This document shows positions 16,710-25,660 of a stretch of DNA of 43,686 nucleotides, one piece after another. Position 1 is the first letter of the stretch. Each line of letters starts with the position of its first letter. The DNA is taken from NCBI GenBank assembly GCA_900318205.1, contig ONJS01000035.1:1-43686 (forward strand). Reading direction: 5' to 3'. The notes under the pieces are model-generated. The model had not been told where the DNA came from. It did not search any database and saw nothing but the letters and a program-made list of their open reading frames with translations. Origin of the DNA: an uncultured Prevotellaceae bacterium (GTDB lineage: Bacteria; Bacteroidota; Bacteroidia; Bacteroidales; Muribaculaceae). A program made the translations under genes and the position numbers.

Positions 16710-17696
16710 ATGATGAAATACCTTAGTCTGCCTGACAACGCGACACGTATTCTTCCATTCTATTTAGCAATGGAGGAGTATGCTGCACGCATCATAGGAG
16801 AGGATGACATCTTCTTCATGTGGCAGGTGGAGCCGACGGTCATCTTCGGCCGCAACCAGTTGATTGCGAGCGAGGTGAACGTGGATTATTGCCGTGAGCA
16901 TGGCATAGCCTTCTACCGTCGTCGCAGCGGTGGCGGATGCGTTTATGCCGACAAGGACAACATCATGTTCAGCTACATCACGCGCAGCGACGAGGTACAG
17001 ACGACGTTCTCACACTATACCAGCGCCGTTGCCGAGATGTTGCAGGGATTGGGACTGAATGCCACCGCCAGCGACCGCAACGATGTGCTTATCGACGGCC
17101 GCAAGGTGAGCGGCAACGCGTTCTATCACATCCCGGGACGCAGCATCGTGCACGGCACCATGCTCTATGACACCAACATGGAGCACATGCTGAATGCTAT
17201 CACGCCATCGCGCGAAAAGTTGACCAGCAAGGGCGTGGAGTCGGTCAGGAGCCACATCACCACCCTGCGCGAGCATCTGACGATGGACATCGAGGACTTC
17301 AAGCAGCACGTTCGCCAAACGCTGTGTGACGGCGAGATACAACTCACTGCCGATGACGTTGCCGAAATTGAACTGCTCACCCTGCCCTACCTGGAGCCCG
17401 ATTTCCTGAAGGGCAAAGACCCCCGTCATGAGATCACTTGTGGCGGGCGCGTGGAGGGTGTGGGTAGTATCCACATCCATGTGGAACTCAAGCACGACGT
17501 GGTCACCGACCTGCACCTGACGGGCGATTTCCTGCCCCTGTGCAACGATGTGCAATCGGTTCTGCTTGACAAGCTGCGTGGCGTCAAACTCGAAACCGTT
17601 GACCTGCACAAAGCCCTAGAAGGCTGTGATGCAGGACAATGGATAATGAATTTATCAACCGAACAATTCATAAAGCTATTAACAGATAGCCATTAG
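16710..17696 (+). CDS. lplA: Lipoate--protein ligase
   Basis: Activates free lipoate with ATP and attaches it to a lysine of carrier domains, here most likely GcvH encoded 1.3 kb downstream. The 328-residue protein has the LplA signature RRSGGGCVYAD at about 71-81 and DNIMFSYI. A second conserved segment DVLIDGRKVSGNAF is typical of the ligase fold, and the C-terminal accessory domain is present, as in LplA rather than the octanoyltransferase LipB. Two adjacent ATG codons (16710 and 16713) are both possible starts. Its place ahead of gcvT, gcvH, gcvPA, gcvPB and lpd shows it serves lipoylation of the glycine cleavage system by lipoate scavenging. Confidence 0.93.
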   Translation: MMKYLSLPDNATRILPFYLAMEEYAARIIGEDDIFFMWQVEPTVIFGRNQLIASEVNVDYCREHGIAFYRRRSGGGCVYADKDNIMFSYITRSDEVQTTFSHYTSAVAEMLQGLGLNATASDRNDVLIDGRKVSGNAFYHIPGRSIVHGTMLYDTNMEHMLNAITPSREKLTSKGVESVRSHITTLREHLTMDIEDFKQHVRQTLCDGEIQLTADDVAEIELLTLPYLEPDFLKGKDPRHEITCGGRVEGVGSIHIHVELKHDVVTDLHLTGDFLPLCNDVQSVLLDKLRGVKLETVDLHKALEGCDAGQWIMNLSTEQFIKLLTDSH

Positions 17697-17756
17697 GTTT
17701 TAAAAACTAAAAACATAAGAACTTATATATTAACCAATTAAAAACCATTTTAAACC

Positions 17757-18854
17757 GTGACTGAAGAAATTAAAGTTACCTGTCTGCATGACAGGCACGT
17801 AGCGCAAGGCGCTCTCATGTCCCCCTTCGCTGGTTACGACATGCCCATCCAGTATGTAGATATCACCACTGAGCACAATGCTGTGCGCCAGAAGGTGGGT
17901 GTTTTTGACGTTTCACACATGGGCGAGGTGGAAATCACCGGTCCCGATGCCGCCAAGTTCACCAACTACATTTTCACCAACGATATCAACGCCATCAAGG
18001 CTGGCCAGATTCTGTACGGTATGATGCTCTACCCCGACGGCGGTACTGTTGACGACCTGCTGGTTTACCGTGTTGACGATAATGACTACTTCCTCGTGAT
18101 CAATGCAGCCAACATCGACAAGGATGTTGCTTGGATCATGGAGCAGGCTAAGAACTTTGACGTGAAGGTTGACCACCAGAGCGAGCAATATGGCCAGATC
18201 GCCGTCCAAGGTCCCGAAGCCGAGAAGACCATGGCCGCGGTGCTCAACATCGACACCACCGACCTAACGTTCTACACCTTCAAGAAGATGGAATATGACG
18301 GCAAGACCATCATCGTTAGCCGCACCGGTTACACCGGCGAGGACGGTTTTGAGGTATATGCCGATCCCGCCATCATTTGCAAGATGTGGGATATGCTCAT
18401 GGAAGCCGGCGTACAGGCCTGTGGTCTGGGTTGCCGCGACACCCTGCGCTTTGAGGCTGGTCTGCCCCTGTATGGCGACGAGCTGACTCCTGAGATTTCA
18501 CCTATCGCCGCTACCTTCGGCATGTTTGTGAAGCTCGACAAGGAAGGTGGTTTCATCGGCCGCGACGCCTGCGCCCAGCAGAAGGCAGAAGGCACCCCCA
18601 AGAAACTCGTTGGTCTGGAGCTTGAAGGCAAGGCTATTCCCCGCCATGGCTATGAGGTACTCGACGGCGAGAACGTAGTAGGTTACATCACCACCGGTTA
18701 TCATAGCATCACGCTGGACAAGAGCGTAGCCTTTGCACTGGTTGACCGTGCAGTAGGTGCCCTGGGCAACACGCTGAGCGTGCGCATCCGCAAGAAAGTG
18801 TTCCCCGCTGTTGTGGTGAAGAAACGCTTCTATACCCCTAATTATAAGAAGTGA
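17757..18854 (+). CDS. gcvT: Glycine cleavage system T protein (aminomethyltransferase)
   Basis: Takes the aminomethyl group from lipoyl-GcvH and transfers the one-carbon unit to tetrahydrofolate, releasing ammonia. Its 365 residues match the family length. Typical segments are LMSPFAGYDMPIQY, GVFDVSHMGEVEITG, SRTGYTGEDGFE and GLGCRDTLRFEAGLPLYGDEL. The start is GTG at 17757: the protein N-terminus expected for the family begins a few residues before the CLHDRH segment, and the next Met is at residue 21. It lies 60 bp after lplA with no terminator between, so it is probably co-transcribed. Confidence 0.95.
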   Translation: MTEEIKVTCLHDRHVAQGALMSPFAGYDMPIQYVDITTEHNAVRQKVGVFDVSHMGEVEITGPDAAKFTNYIFTNDINAIKAGQILYGMMLYPDGGTVDDLLVYRVDDNDYFLVINAANIDKDVAWIMEQAKNFDVKVDHQSEQYGQIAVQGPEAEKTMAAVLNIDTTDLTFYTFKKMEYDGKTIIVSRTGYTGEDGFEVYADPAIICKMWDMLMEAGVQACGLGCRDTLRFEAGLPLYGDELTPEISPIAATFGMFVKLDKEGGFIGRDACAQQKAEGTPKKLVGLELEGKAIPRHGYEVLDGENVVGYITTGYHSITLDKSVAFALVDRAVGALGNTLSVRIRKKVFPAVVVKKRFYTPNYKK

Positions 18855-18925
18855 GGCTTTAGGTTTTAGGCGTTAGGCTTTAGGCTTTAGGTTTTAGACC
18901 TTAGACTTTAGACCTAAGGTGTTAG
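18855..18925. repeat. Degenerate TTTAGG-type repeats between gcvT and gcvH
   Basis: About eight imperfect copies of a 7-8 nt unit (TTTAGGC, TTTAGGT, TTAGACC). Shorter runs of the same kind occur at 140-176, 16540-16575, 19375-19425 and 30184-30240. This is low-complexity intergenic sequence often seen in this order. Confidence 0.7.
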
Positions 18926-18993
18926 GAGGATAAGACAAGAGAAATTTATTTTTAAGAAACAATTATATTAACTGATTAATTTTTAATAATACA

Positions 18994-19374
18994 ATGAGTA
19001 AGATTATCGACGGACTCTATTACAGCGAGTCACATGAGTATGTAAAGGTAGAAGGCGATTTCGGTTTCATCGGTATCACTGACTTTGCACAGCACGAGCT
19101 GGGCAACGTGGTTTACGTGGACATGCCCGAGGTTGACGATGAGGTAACTGCAGGTGAGGACTTTGGCGCCGTTGAGAGCGTTAAGGCTGCCAGCGACCTG
19201 ATGTCGCCCGTTAGCGGTACTGTTGTTGAGGTGAACGAGGCTCTCGAGGACGAGCCCGGCCTGATCAACAAGGATGCCTTTGAGAACTGGATCATCAAGG
19301 TTGAACTCAGCGACAAGAGCGAGCTCGACAACCTGATGGATGCTGCTGCCTACAAGGCCATGATCGGCGAGTAA
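18994..19374 (+). CDS. gcvH: Glycine cleavage system H protein
   Basis: The small lipoyl carrier that shuttles the aminomethyl group between P, T and L proteins. It has 126 residues. The lipoylated lysine is K64 in VESVKAAS, preceded by GEDFGA, and the C-terminal GLINKDAFENWIIKVEL is typical. It lies between gcvT and gcvPA in the same orientation. The attached lipoate is probably supplied by the LplA encoded at the front of the cluster. Confidence 0.96.
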   Translation: MSKIIDGLYYSESHEYVKVEGDFGFIGITDFAQHELGNVVYVDMPEVDDEVTAGEDFGAVESVKAASDLMSPVSGTVVEVNEALEDEPGLINKDAFENWIIKVELSDKSELDNLMDAAAYKAMIGE

Positions 19375-19436
19375 TTTGAGTTAGAAGTTAGTAGTTAGAA
19401 GTTAAGAGTTAACCGACGACTGAAAACTGATAAACA

Positions 19437-20783
19437 ATGAGTTATAAATTTTATCCGCACACCAGTGATGAGCTGCAGGCCATGTTGAACACGGCAGGCG
19501 TCAAGTCGCTGGACGACCTCTATCAGGATGTGCCCCAGGAACTCCAGCTCAAGAAGGAGTATGAGTTGCCCGAGGCCATGAGTGAGATTGAAGTGCGCCG
19601 TTTCTTTGACGACCTGGGCATGGGCAACATCACCATGCGCACCTTCCTGGGCGGCGGTTTCTATGACCACTACAGCCCTGCTGTCGTTCAAGACATCGTT
19701 AGGCGCAGCGAGTTCCTCACCGCCTACACCCCCTATCAGGCCGAGATTTCGCAGGGTACCCTGCAATATATCTTTGAGTACCAGAGCATGATGGCCGAAC
19801 TGACCGGCATGGAAGTGTCCAACGCTTCGATGTACGATGGCACGACCGCTACTGCCGAGGCCATGATGATGGCTGTCTCCAACGCCAAGAAGCGCAAACG
19901 CGTACTGGTGAGCGAGACCATCAGCCCCTACGTGCTGCGCGTGGTAAAGACCTACGCCAAGTACCAGGGCATCCAGATTGACATGGTTCCCGCCGTTGGT
20001 GGCGTGATGGACCGTGACGCCCTCAAGGTAGAACTCGAGAAGGACGACGTGGCTGGTGTTATCGTTGCTACGCCCAACTTCTACGGTATCCTCGAGGACT
20101 ACACCGGCATTGCCGACCTGTGCCATGAGCACAAGGCATTGCTGATCATGCACTGCGTAGCCACTGCCCTGAGCGTGGTCAAGACGCCCGCCGAATGGGG
20201 TGCTGACATCGCTGTGGGTGACGGCCAGAGCCTGGGTATCCCCTTGAACTATGGTGGTCCCTATGTAGGCTTCCTGTGCACTACCAAGAAGTTGATCCGC
20301 AAGATGCCGGGCCGCATCGTTGGTGCTACCAAGGATGCTGACGGCAAGCGCGCCTTCGTCCTCACCCTGCAGGCCCGCGAGCAGCACATCCGCCGCGAGA
20401 AAGCCACGAGCAACATCTGCTCCAACCAGAGCCTGATGGCCCTGTACGTGACCGTTTATATGGGTCTGATGGGTGCCAAGGGTCTGAAAGAGGTGAACGA
20501 GATCAGTTACAGCAACGCCCACTACCTGGCCGACAGCCTGGTGAAGACGGGTCTGTTTGAGATGGCTTATCCCGACAAGCCCTTCCTCAACGAGTTTGCC
20601 GTGAAGACCAAGCTCGACATCGACAAACTGCAGGAATACTGCGGTGAAGAGTACCTCCAGTGCGGTCTCAAGATTGCCGACGACACTTTACTGCTCGCCG
20701 TGACCGAGACCTACAGCCGTGAGGATTGTGACGACCTTGTTGACGCATGTGTAACCTTTAATGAAGAACAGGAGGGCAAGTAA
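19437..20783 (+). CDS. gcvPA: Glycine dehydrogenase (decarboxylating) subunit 1
   Basis: N-terminal half of the P protein, which decarboxylates glycine on pyridoxal phosphate. The 448-residue protein begins with the family pattern YPHTSDELQAML and has FLGGGFYDHYSPAVVQDI, YTPYQAEISQGTLQ and NASMYDGTTATAEA. GDGQSLGIPLNYGGPYVGFL follows near the middle. It lacks the PLP-binding lysine, which is in the other subunit. The stop is 3 bp before the gcvPB start, so the two are tightly coupled. A split P protein is usual in Firmicutes and Thermotogae, while many Bacteroides carry a single long GcvP. Confidence 0.95.
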   Translation: MSYKFYPHTSDELQAMLNTAGVKSLDDLYQDVPQELQLKKEYELPEAMSEIEVRRFFDDLGMGNITMRTFLGGGFYDHYSPAVVQDIVRRSEFLTAYTPYQAEISQGTLQYIFEYQSMMAELTGMEVSNASMYDGTTATAEAMMMAVSNAKKRKRVLVSETISPYVLRVVKTYAKYQGIQIDMVPAVGGVMDRDALKVELEKDDVAGVIVATPNFYGILEDYTGIADLCHEHKALLIMHCVATALSVVKTPAEWGADIAVGDGQSLGIPLNYGGPYVGFLCTTKKLIRKMPGRIVGATKDADGKRAFVLTLQAREQHIRREKATSNICSNQSLMALYVTVYMGLMGAKGLKEVNEISYSNAHYLADSLVKTGLFEMAYPDKPFLNEFAVKTKLDIDKLQEYCGEEYLQCGLKIADDTLLLAVTETYSREDCDDLVDACVTFNEEQEGK

Positions 20784-20786
20784 GTT

Positions 20787-22244
20787 ATGAATAACACTTT
20801 TTACGGTAAACTCATATTTGAGTTGTCACAGAATGGCCGTCAGGGTTATTCCCTGCCCGAGAACAGGTCCAAGGGTCTGATGCGTGAAAACGCACCTCTG
20901 CTGCCCGAGGTGGATGAGCTGAGCGTTGTGCGCCACTACACCAACATGAGCAACAACAACTTCGGTGTTGACACGGGCTTCTATCCCCTGGGTTCCTGCA
21001 CCATGAAGTATAATCCCAAGATCAACGAGGAGATTGCCGCCCACCGTGAGTTCACGGGTCTGCACCCGCTGCAGAATCCCGAGACCACCCAGGGTGCCCT
21101 CGCTGTTTACTACTTCCTGCAGACCAGCCTGGCCGAGATTTCGGGCCTGAAGGAGTTCACGCTGAACCCCTTTGCCGGTGCCCATGGTGAGTTGACCGGC
21201 CTGATGATCATGCGCGGTTACCACCTGGAGCGTGGCGACGTGAAGCGCACCAAGGTCATCATCCCCGACAGCGCCCACGGTACCAACCCTGCCAGCTCGG
21301 CAGTGTGCGGTCTTGACGTTGTGGTTGTGAAGAGCCGTCCCGACGGCACCGTCGATGTGGATGACCTGCGTCCCCTGCTCGACGACACCATCGCCGGTAT
21401 GATGATGACCAACCCCAACACGCTGGGTATCTTTGAGCACAACATCGGCGAAATCGCCAAGGCTGTCCATGATGCCGGCGGCCTGATGTACTATGACGGC
21501 GCCAACCTCAACCCCATGCTGGGTAAGGTGCGTCCCGGTGACATCGGCTTTGACATCATGCACATCAACCTGCACAAGACCTTCTCGACGCCTCACGGCG
21601 GTGGTGGTCCCGGTAGCGGTCCAGTCGGCGTGCGTGCCGGTCTGGAGCACCTGCTCCCCAACCCCCGCGTCGTGAAAGTCGAGGAAGAGGACTACGATTA
21701 CTTCAAGCTGGAGTGCAGCGACAAGTCCATCGGCAGCATCAGCGGTCACCTGGGCAACTTCGGCGTGATGATGCGCGCCCTTGCCTACATCCTGACCCTG
21801 GGCCGTGACCAGCTCAAGTGGGTCGGCCCGCTGGCAACCCTCAACGCCAACTACATCAAGGAGTCGTTGAAGGATGTCTTTGAACTGCCCATCGGCGGTG
21901 TGTGCAAGCACGAGTTTGTCTTTGACGGCCTGAAGGACAAGTCCACCGGCGTTACCACCCTCGACGTGGCTAAACGTCTGCTGGACTATGGCTTCCATGC
22001 TCCTACCATCTACTTCCCCTTGCTGTTCCACGAGGCTCTGATGATTGAGCCCACCGAGAACGAGAGCAAGCAGACCCTCGACGAGTTCATCCGCATCATG
22101 CGTGTGATTGCTCAAGAGGCCAAGGACGATCCCGAGATGGTGAAGACTGCTCCGCACAACACGCCCGTGCGTCGCCTTGACGACACCCAGGCCGCCCTGC
22201 ATCCCATTGTGACCTGGCGCGAGCTTGTCAACGACAACCAGTAA
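20787..22244 (+). CDS. gcvPB: Glycine dehydrogenase (decarboxylating) subunit 2
   Basis: Catalytic PLP-binding half of the P protein, forming a heterotetramer with GcvPA. In 485 residues the PLP lysine is K264 in HINLHKTFSTPHGGGGPG. Other family segments are GFYPLGSCTMKYNPK, HPLQNPETTQGAL and DSAHGTNPASSA. The gene follows gcvPA by 3 bp and is followed by a long imperfect inverted repeat (22264-22334) and then lpd. Length and motifs are normal and no damage was seen. Confidence 0.96.
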   Translation: MNNTFYGKLIFELSQNGRQGYSLPENRSKGLMRENAPLLPEVDELSVVRHYTNMSNNNFGVDTGFYPLGSCTMKYNPKINEEIAAHREFTGLHPLQNPETTQGALAVYYFLQTSLAEISGLKEFTLNPFAGAHGELTGLMIMRGYHLERGDVKRTKVIIPDSAHGTNPASSAVCGLDVVVVKSRPDGTVDVDDLRPLLDDTIAGMMMTNPNTLGIFEHNIGEIAKAVHDAGGLMYYDGANLNPMLGKVRPGDIGFDIMHINLHKTFSTPHGGGGPGSGPVGVRAGLEHLLPNPRVVKVEEEDYDYFKLECSDKSIGSISGHLGNFGVMMRALAYILTLGRDQLKWVGPLATLNANYIKESLKDVFELPIGGVCKHEFVFDGLKDKSTGVTTLDVAKRLLDYGFHAPTIYFPLLFHEALMIEPTENESKQTLDEFIRIMRVIAQEAKDDPEMVKTAPHNTPVRRLDDTQAALHPIVTWRELVNDNQ

Positions 22245-22263
22245 AAACCGACTGCAGAAATCA

Positions 22264-22334
22264 CTCACGCTAAGTCGCTAAGACGCTAAGTTTCTATTTT
22301 TATCATTCTTAGCGACTTTGCGGCTTAGCGTGAG
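22264..22334. repeat. Long imperfect inverted repeat built of CGCTAAG units
   Basis: Arms of 27 nt at 22264-22290 and 22308-22334 pair with three mismatches around a 17-nt AT-rich loop. Each arm contains repeated (A)CGCTAAG units. It sits between gcvPB and lpd and may act as a terminator, attenuator or mRNA stabiliser; similar CGCTAAG repeats are common intergenic sequences in Bacteroidales genomes. Confidence 0.7.
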
Positions 22335-22374
22335 GATTTGTCAAGAATAACGTTTAAACCATTAATATCACATT

Positions 22375-23712
22375 ATGTTTGACATTATTATAATAGGTGC
22401 CGGTCCTGGCGGTTATGAAACCGCTGCCGATGCTGCTGCACACGGCCTGACCGTCGCCATCGTCGAGCGCGACCAGATGGGTGGCACCTGCCTGAACCGT
22501 GGCTGTATCCCCACCAAGGCCCTGTGCCGCAATGCCGAGGTCATCAACCTGATGCGCGAGGCTGAGGTTTGGGGCGTAAAGACTGGCGAAATGGCCTTTG
22601 ACTACGCACCCGTGTTTGAACGCAAGGAAGCTGTCGTCAAGCAGTTGCGCGAAGGCGTGGAGATGCTCATGGGCGCTCCCGGCATCACCGCCATCAAGGG
22701 CGAGGCCAGCCTTAAGGACGCTAACACCGTTGTCGTTAACGGCGAGGAATATCAAGCCAAGAACATCATCATTGCTACCGGTTCAGCACCTCGTGGCCTG
22801 CCCATCGAGGGTGCCGACCTGGCCATGACCAGCGACGATATCCTGGCGATGGAAACGCTGCCCGAGAGCCTGTGCATCGTGGGTGGTGGAGTCATCGGCA
22901 TGGAGTTTGCCGCTGTATTCAGCACGTTTGGCGTTGAAGTAACCGTCATCGAGTATTGCAAGGAAATCCTGCCGCCGTTTGACAAGGACGTGGCCAAGCG
23001 CCTGAAGACCGTCCTGAGCAAACGAGGCATCAAGATCATCACCAGTGCCGCTGTCAACGGCATCAGCCAGAGTGAAGACGGCATGACCGTCACCTACGAG
23101 CTCAAGGGTAAGCCTCAGAGCGTTACCTGTGAAAAGGTGCTCATGTCGGTAGGTCGCCAGCCCGTTCTGCCCCAGGGTCTTGACGCTGTGGGTGTCAACG
23201 TTGGCCGCCGCGGCATCGAGGTGGACGACAACATGATGACCAACGTGCCTGGCGTATATGCCATCGGCGATGTGAACGGTCGCATGATGCTCGCCCACGC
23301 TGCCAGTGCACAGGGCCTGCGTGCCCTGCACGCTATCATGGGCAAAGCTGACGACATCAAGCTTGACATCGTTCCCAGTGCCGTGTTCACCGTGCCCGAG
23401 TTGGCTATGGTGGGACTTACCGAGGAACAGTGTGCTGAGAAGGGTCTTGATGTGACCGTCAAGAAATCATTCTTCCGCAGCAACGGCAAGGCTGTCGCCA
23501 TGAACGAGACCGACGGCCTTATCAAGATGATTGTCGATAACGCGACACGCCAGATTGTGGGCTGCCACATCTGTGGAGCACACGCTGCCGACCTCATCCA
23601 GGAAGTTGTCACCGCAATGAATGCCGGTGCTACCGTTGACCTGCTTGCCCGCAGCATCCACGGTCACCCCACGCTGAGCGAGGTAATGCTCACTGCCGCC
23701 CGCCAGTTCTGA
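22375..23712 (+). CDS. lpdA: Dihydrolipoyl dehydrogenase (E3 / L protein)
   Basis: FAD enzyme that reoxidises dihydrolipoyl-GcvH with NAD+, closing the glycine cleavage cycle. The 445-residue protein has the N-terminal dinucleotide-binding motif GAGPGGYETA at 8-17 and the redox disulphide C39/C44 in GGTCLNRGCIPTKAL. A second GGGVIGMEFA motif binds NAD. The C-terminal His-Glu pair lies in HGHPTLSEV near residue 430. As the last gene of the cluster with a strong terminator after it, it is most likely the dedicated L protein. No other 2-oxoacid dehydrogenase complex genes are in the window. Confidence 0.94.
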   Translation: MFDIIIIGAGPGGYETAADAAAHGLTVAIVERDQMGGTCLNRGCIPTKALCRNAEVINLMREAEVWGVKTGEMAFDYAPVFERKEAVVKQLREGVEMLMGAPGITAIKGEASLKDANTVVVNGEEYQAKNIIIATGSAPRGLPIEGADLAMTSDDILAMETLPESLCIVGGGVIGMEFAAVFSTFGVEVTVIEYCKEILPPFDKDVAKRLKTVLSKRGIKIITSAAVNGISQSEDGMTVTYELKGKPQSVTCEKVLMSVGRQPVLPQGLDAVGVNVGRRGIEVDDNMMTNVPGVYAIGDVNGRMMLAHAASAQGLRALHAIMGKADDIKLDIVPSAVFTVPELAMVGLTEEQCAEKGLDVTVKKSFFRSNGKAVAMNETDGLIKMIVDNATRQIVGCHICGAHAADLIQEVVTAMNAGATVDLLARSIHGHPTLSEVMLTAARQF

Positions 23713-23738
23713 CCCATTCCGGCAAGCTGACGGCTTGT

Positions 23739-23787
23739 AACAACACCAGCACGCCACCTGCAAATTAATGCAAGTGGCGTGTTGTTT
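23739..23787 (+). terminator. Terminator of the gcv cluster
   Basis: AACAACAC plus ACGCCAC-TGCA arms pair with TGCA-GTGGCGT plus GTTGTT around an AATTAA loop, followed by TTTT. Located 27 bp after the lpd stop. Confidence 0.8.
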
Positions 23788-23821
23788 TAGTTACACATTA
23801 GAAGGAAACATGGTGAAAATG

Positions 23822-23852
23822 TTTGACGTTCCAAATTTTTGTTGTAATTTTG
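23822..23852 (+). promoter_or_regulatory. Promoter of the dockerin-like secreted protein
   Basis: TTTG at 23822-23825, a 19-bp spacer and TAATTTTG at 23845-23852, a full consensus match. The leader to the ATG at 24002 would be about 145 nt. Confidence 0.8.
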
Positions 23853-24001
23853 CAACAAATAGCACATTTAATCTATCAACCATCAACTGTCTCCACCTTC
23901 TTAATTCCTCATTTTCAGATGTTTAAATGAGCCTATGTATGATTATTGTCCTATTCACAACCCACATTGTATTATTAACCAAGCATTATAAATCCTTGAA
24001 C

Positions 24002-25582
24002 ATGACAAAAAGAACGAGATTTTTATCTGTAATCCTTATTACATTAGCAGTTTTTTTACCAGCGAAAGCCACCCAGCAGCTAACAGTGTTTAACGGTGAC
24101 GAATTAAGCAATACCGCACCCATCAACCTTGTTTATTTTGATGAGGTCGGCACCCGAACCCAAGTCATCTATCCCGCCAGCAGTCTGGCAGTAATGACTG
24201 GCGAAGTGATCAACTCAATGAAATTCTATACCAGCGATCCCATTACCGAAGGGGGTGGTATGTTGCAGATATCTGTCGGTGAGACAGACAAGATGGACTT
24301 TGCAGGCTCTGGCTACGTTGAAGGCCTGACCCAAGTCGCATCCTACTCCATGACGAGTGGTTTGACAGAGATTGAAATCGTCTTTGATGAGCCCTACACC
24401 TACATGGGAGGAAACCTCGTCTTTGAGAGTATTGTCACTGAAACCACTAATGAAAGTTTCGTCACCTTCTGGGGCATGAGGCCCGACAACTATAATGCCA
24501 TCTCCCGTAACGAGATCAGCAAGTTCTTGCCAAAAACGACCTTTAATTATGGCACTGATGCTCCCTATTCGGCTAAAGTTCTCCCCTTTGAACTGACATT
24601 CAAGACCATCCGTGCCGAACGCGAAGACGTGCAGAGCGTCGTCATTACCAATACCGGATTGAACGGCTTTAGCCCCTCATTAAGTGCCGAGGCTCCTTTC
24701 TACGCCAGCACTCCTAACGCCGTGATTCTCTCAGGCGAGTCACTCGAGGTTCCTGTGACCTTTGCCCCCACTGCCGCAGGCAGCTACACCGGAGTGCTGA
24801 CCGTCGATTGCGGTGAAGCCGGTATCCACGAAGTGCCATTATCGGGCACAGCCATCGAGGCTGCCCAGGAATTGATGGTGTGTGACAGCACCGATTATGG
24901 TAGTTTTCTGCCTATCTATGGCGCTGATATTGACATCGTCGGCACCGAGGGCCAGATGATTTATCCCTCCAGCATGCTCACCCAGATGGCAGGACGCAAG
25001 ATATATGGTCTGAAGTTCCACATCAAGGATTATGTGGAGATGGACGGCGGTGTCATCCAATTGTCGCTTAAAGAAGTGAGCCACAGTGCCTTTGCCTGGG
25101 CAGGTTTGACCGGCGACCTGACAGCTGTCGCCACCTATACACCGGTTCTCAATAGCACCGAAATGATCTTCTACTTTGACGAGCCGTTTGAGTATCAAGG
25201 AGATAATCTGCTCGTGGACTGCAAAGTCATCGAGGCTGGCAGAACCAACTACAGGCAGACCTTCTTCTATGGCACCCCTACAGACTACAACTCAGGCGTA
25301 TATCACTCGTTGTGGTACGGTACAACCTTTGATACAGAGATTGTTCCCTTCCTGCCCTGTGCCACCTTTGAGTTTGAAAAGAATGACGTTCCCGAGGTAA
25401 TCCGAGGTGATGCCAATCAGGATACAAACGTGACTATCAGCGATGTCACCGCCCTCATCAACATCCTGCTGAGCGGTGCCGAAACGCCAACCGAAGCAGA
25501 TTGCGACCTTAACCAGGCTGTCAACATCGCCGATGTGACGGTACTCATCAATTACCTGTTGTCTGGCGAATGGCCTGATTAA
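24002..25582 (+). CDS. Secreted protein with duplicated modules and a C-terminal dockerin-like repeat pair
   Basis: A 526-residue exported protein. The signal peptide begins MTKRTRFLSVILIT and ends PAKA; this fixes the start at 24002 instead of an upstream in-frame ATG at 23927. Two similar modules, about residues 22-205 and 290-455, share the pattern IYPASSL / IYPSSML, then FDEPYTYMGGNL / FDEPFEYQGDNL. Between them, about 211-287, is an Ig-like ASH-type domain (ITNTGLNGF, VTFAPTAAGSYTGVLTV). From about 468 to the end are two dockerin-type calcium-loop repeats (GDANQDTNVTISDVTALI and CDLNQAVNIADVTVLI). Function unknown. Dockerins normally bind cohesins in cellulosomes, which are not typical of Bacteroidales, so the repeats may serve as calcium-stabilised surface modules. 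Confidence 0.8.
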   Translation: MTKRTRFLSVILITLAVFLPAKATQQLTVFNGDELSNTAPINLVYFDEVGTRTQVIYPASSLAVMTGEVINSMKFYTSDPITEGGGMLQISVGETDKMDFAGSGYVEGLTQVASYSMTSGLTEIEIVFDEPYTYMGGNLVFESIVTETTNESFVTFWGMRPDNYNAISRNEISKFLPKTTFNYGTDAPYSAKVLPFELTFKTIRAEREDVQSVVITNTGLNGFSPSLSAEAPFYASTPNAVILSGESLEVPVTFAPTAAGSYTGVLTVDCGEAGIHEVPLSGTAIEAAQELMVCDSTDYGSFLPIYGADIDIVGTEGQMIYPSSMLTQMAGRKIYGLKFHIKDYVEMDGGVIQLSLKEVSHSAFAWAGLTGDLTAVATYTPVLNSTEMIFYFDEPFEYQGDNLLVDCKVIEAGRTNYRQTFFYGTPTDYNSGVYHSLWYGTTFDTEIVPFLPCATFEFEKNDVPEVIRGDANQDTNVTISDVTALINILLSGAETPTEADCDLNQAVNIADVTVLINYLLSGEWPD

Positions 25583-25596
25583 TCATCAAGTAAAAC

Positions 25597-25643
25597 GATA
25601 TGAAAAAGGGCGGAACCCGAATGGTTCTGCCCTTTTTCATATC
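25597..25643. terminator. Bidirectional terminator between convergent genes
   Basis: 21-nt arms (25597-25617 and 25623-25643) pair with a single mismatch. The A/T runs inside the arms allow termination in both directions, serving the dockerin-like gene and the YitT-family gene. Confidence 0.85.
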
Positions 25644-25660
25644 ACGTCACTTGATAGCGG

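Noticed and set aside
17697-17756. Glycine riboswitch before gcvT
   Set aside because: The gap is only 60 bp and AT-rich, with no aptamer-like conserved elements; the lplA leader is also too short.
20826-22268. 480-residue ORF antisense to gcvPB, and a 375-residue ORF antisense to gcvPA
   Set aside because: Both are complete shadows of well-supported genes, rich in His/Val/Gln as expected of antisense frames, with no independent signals.
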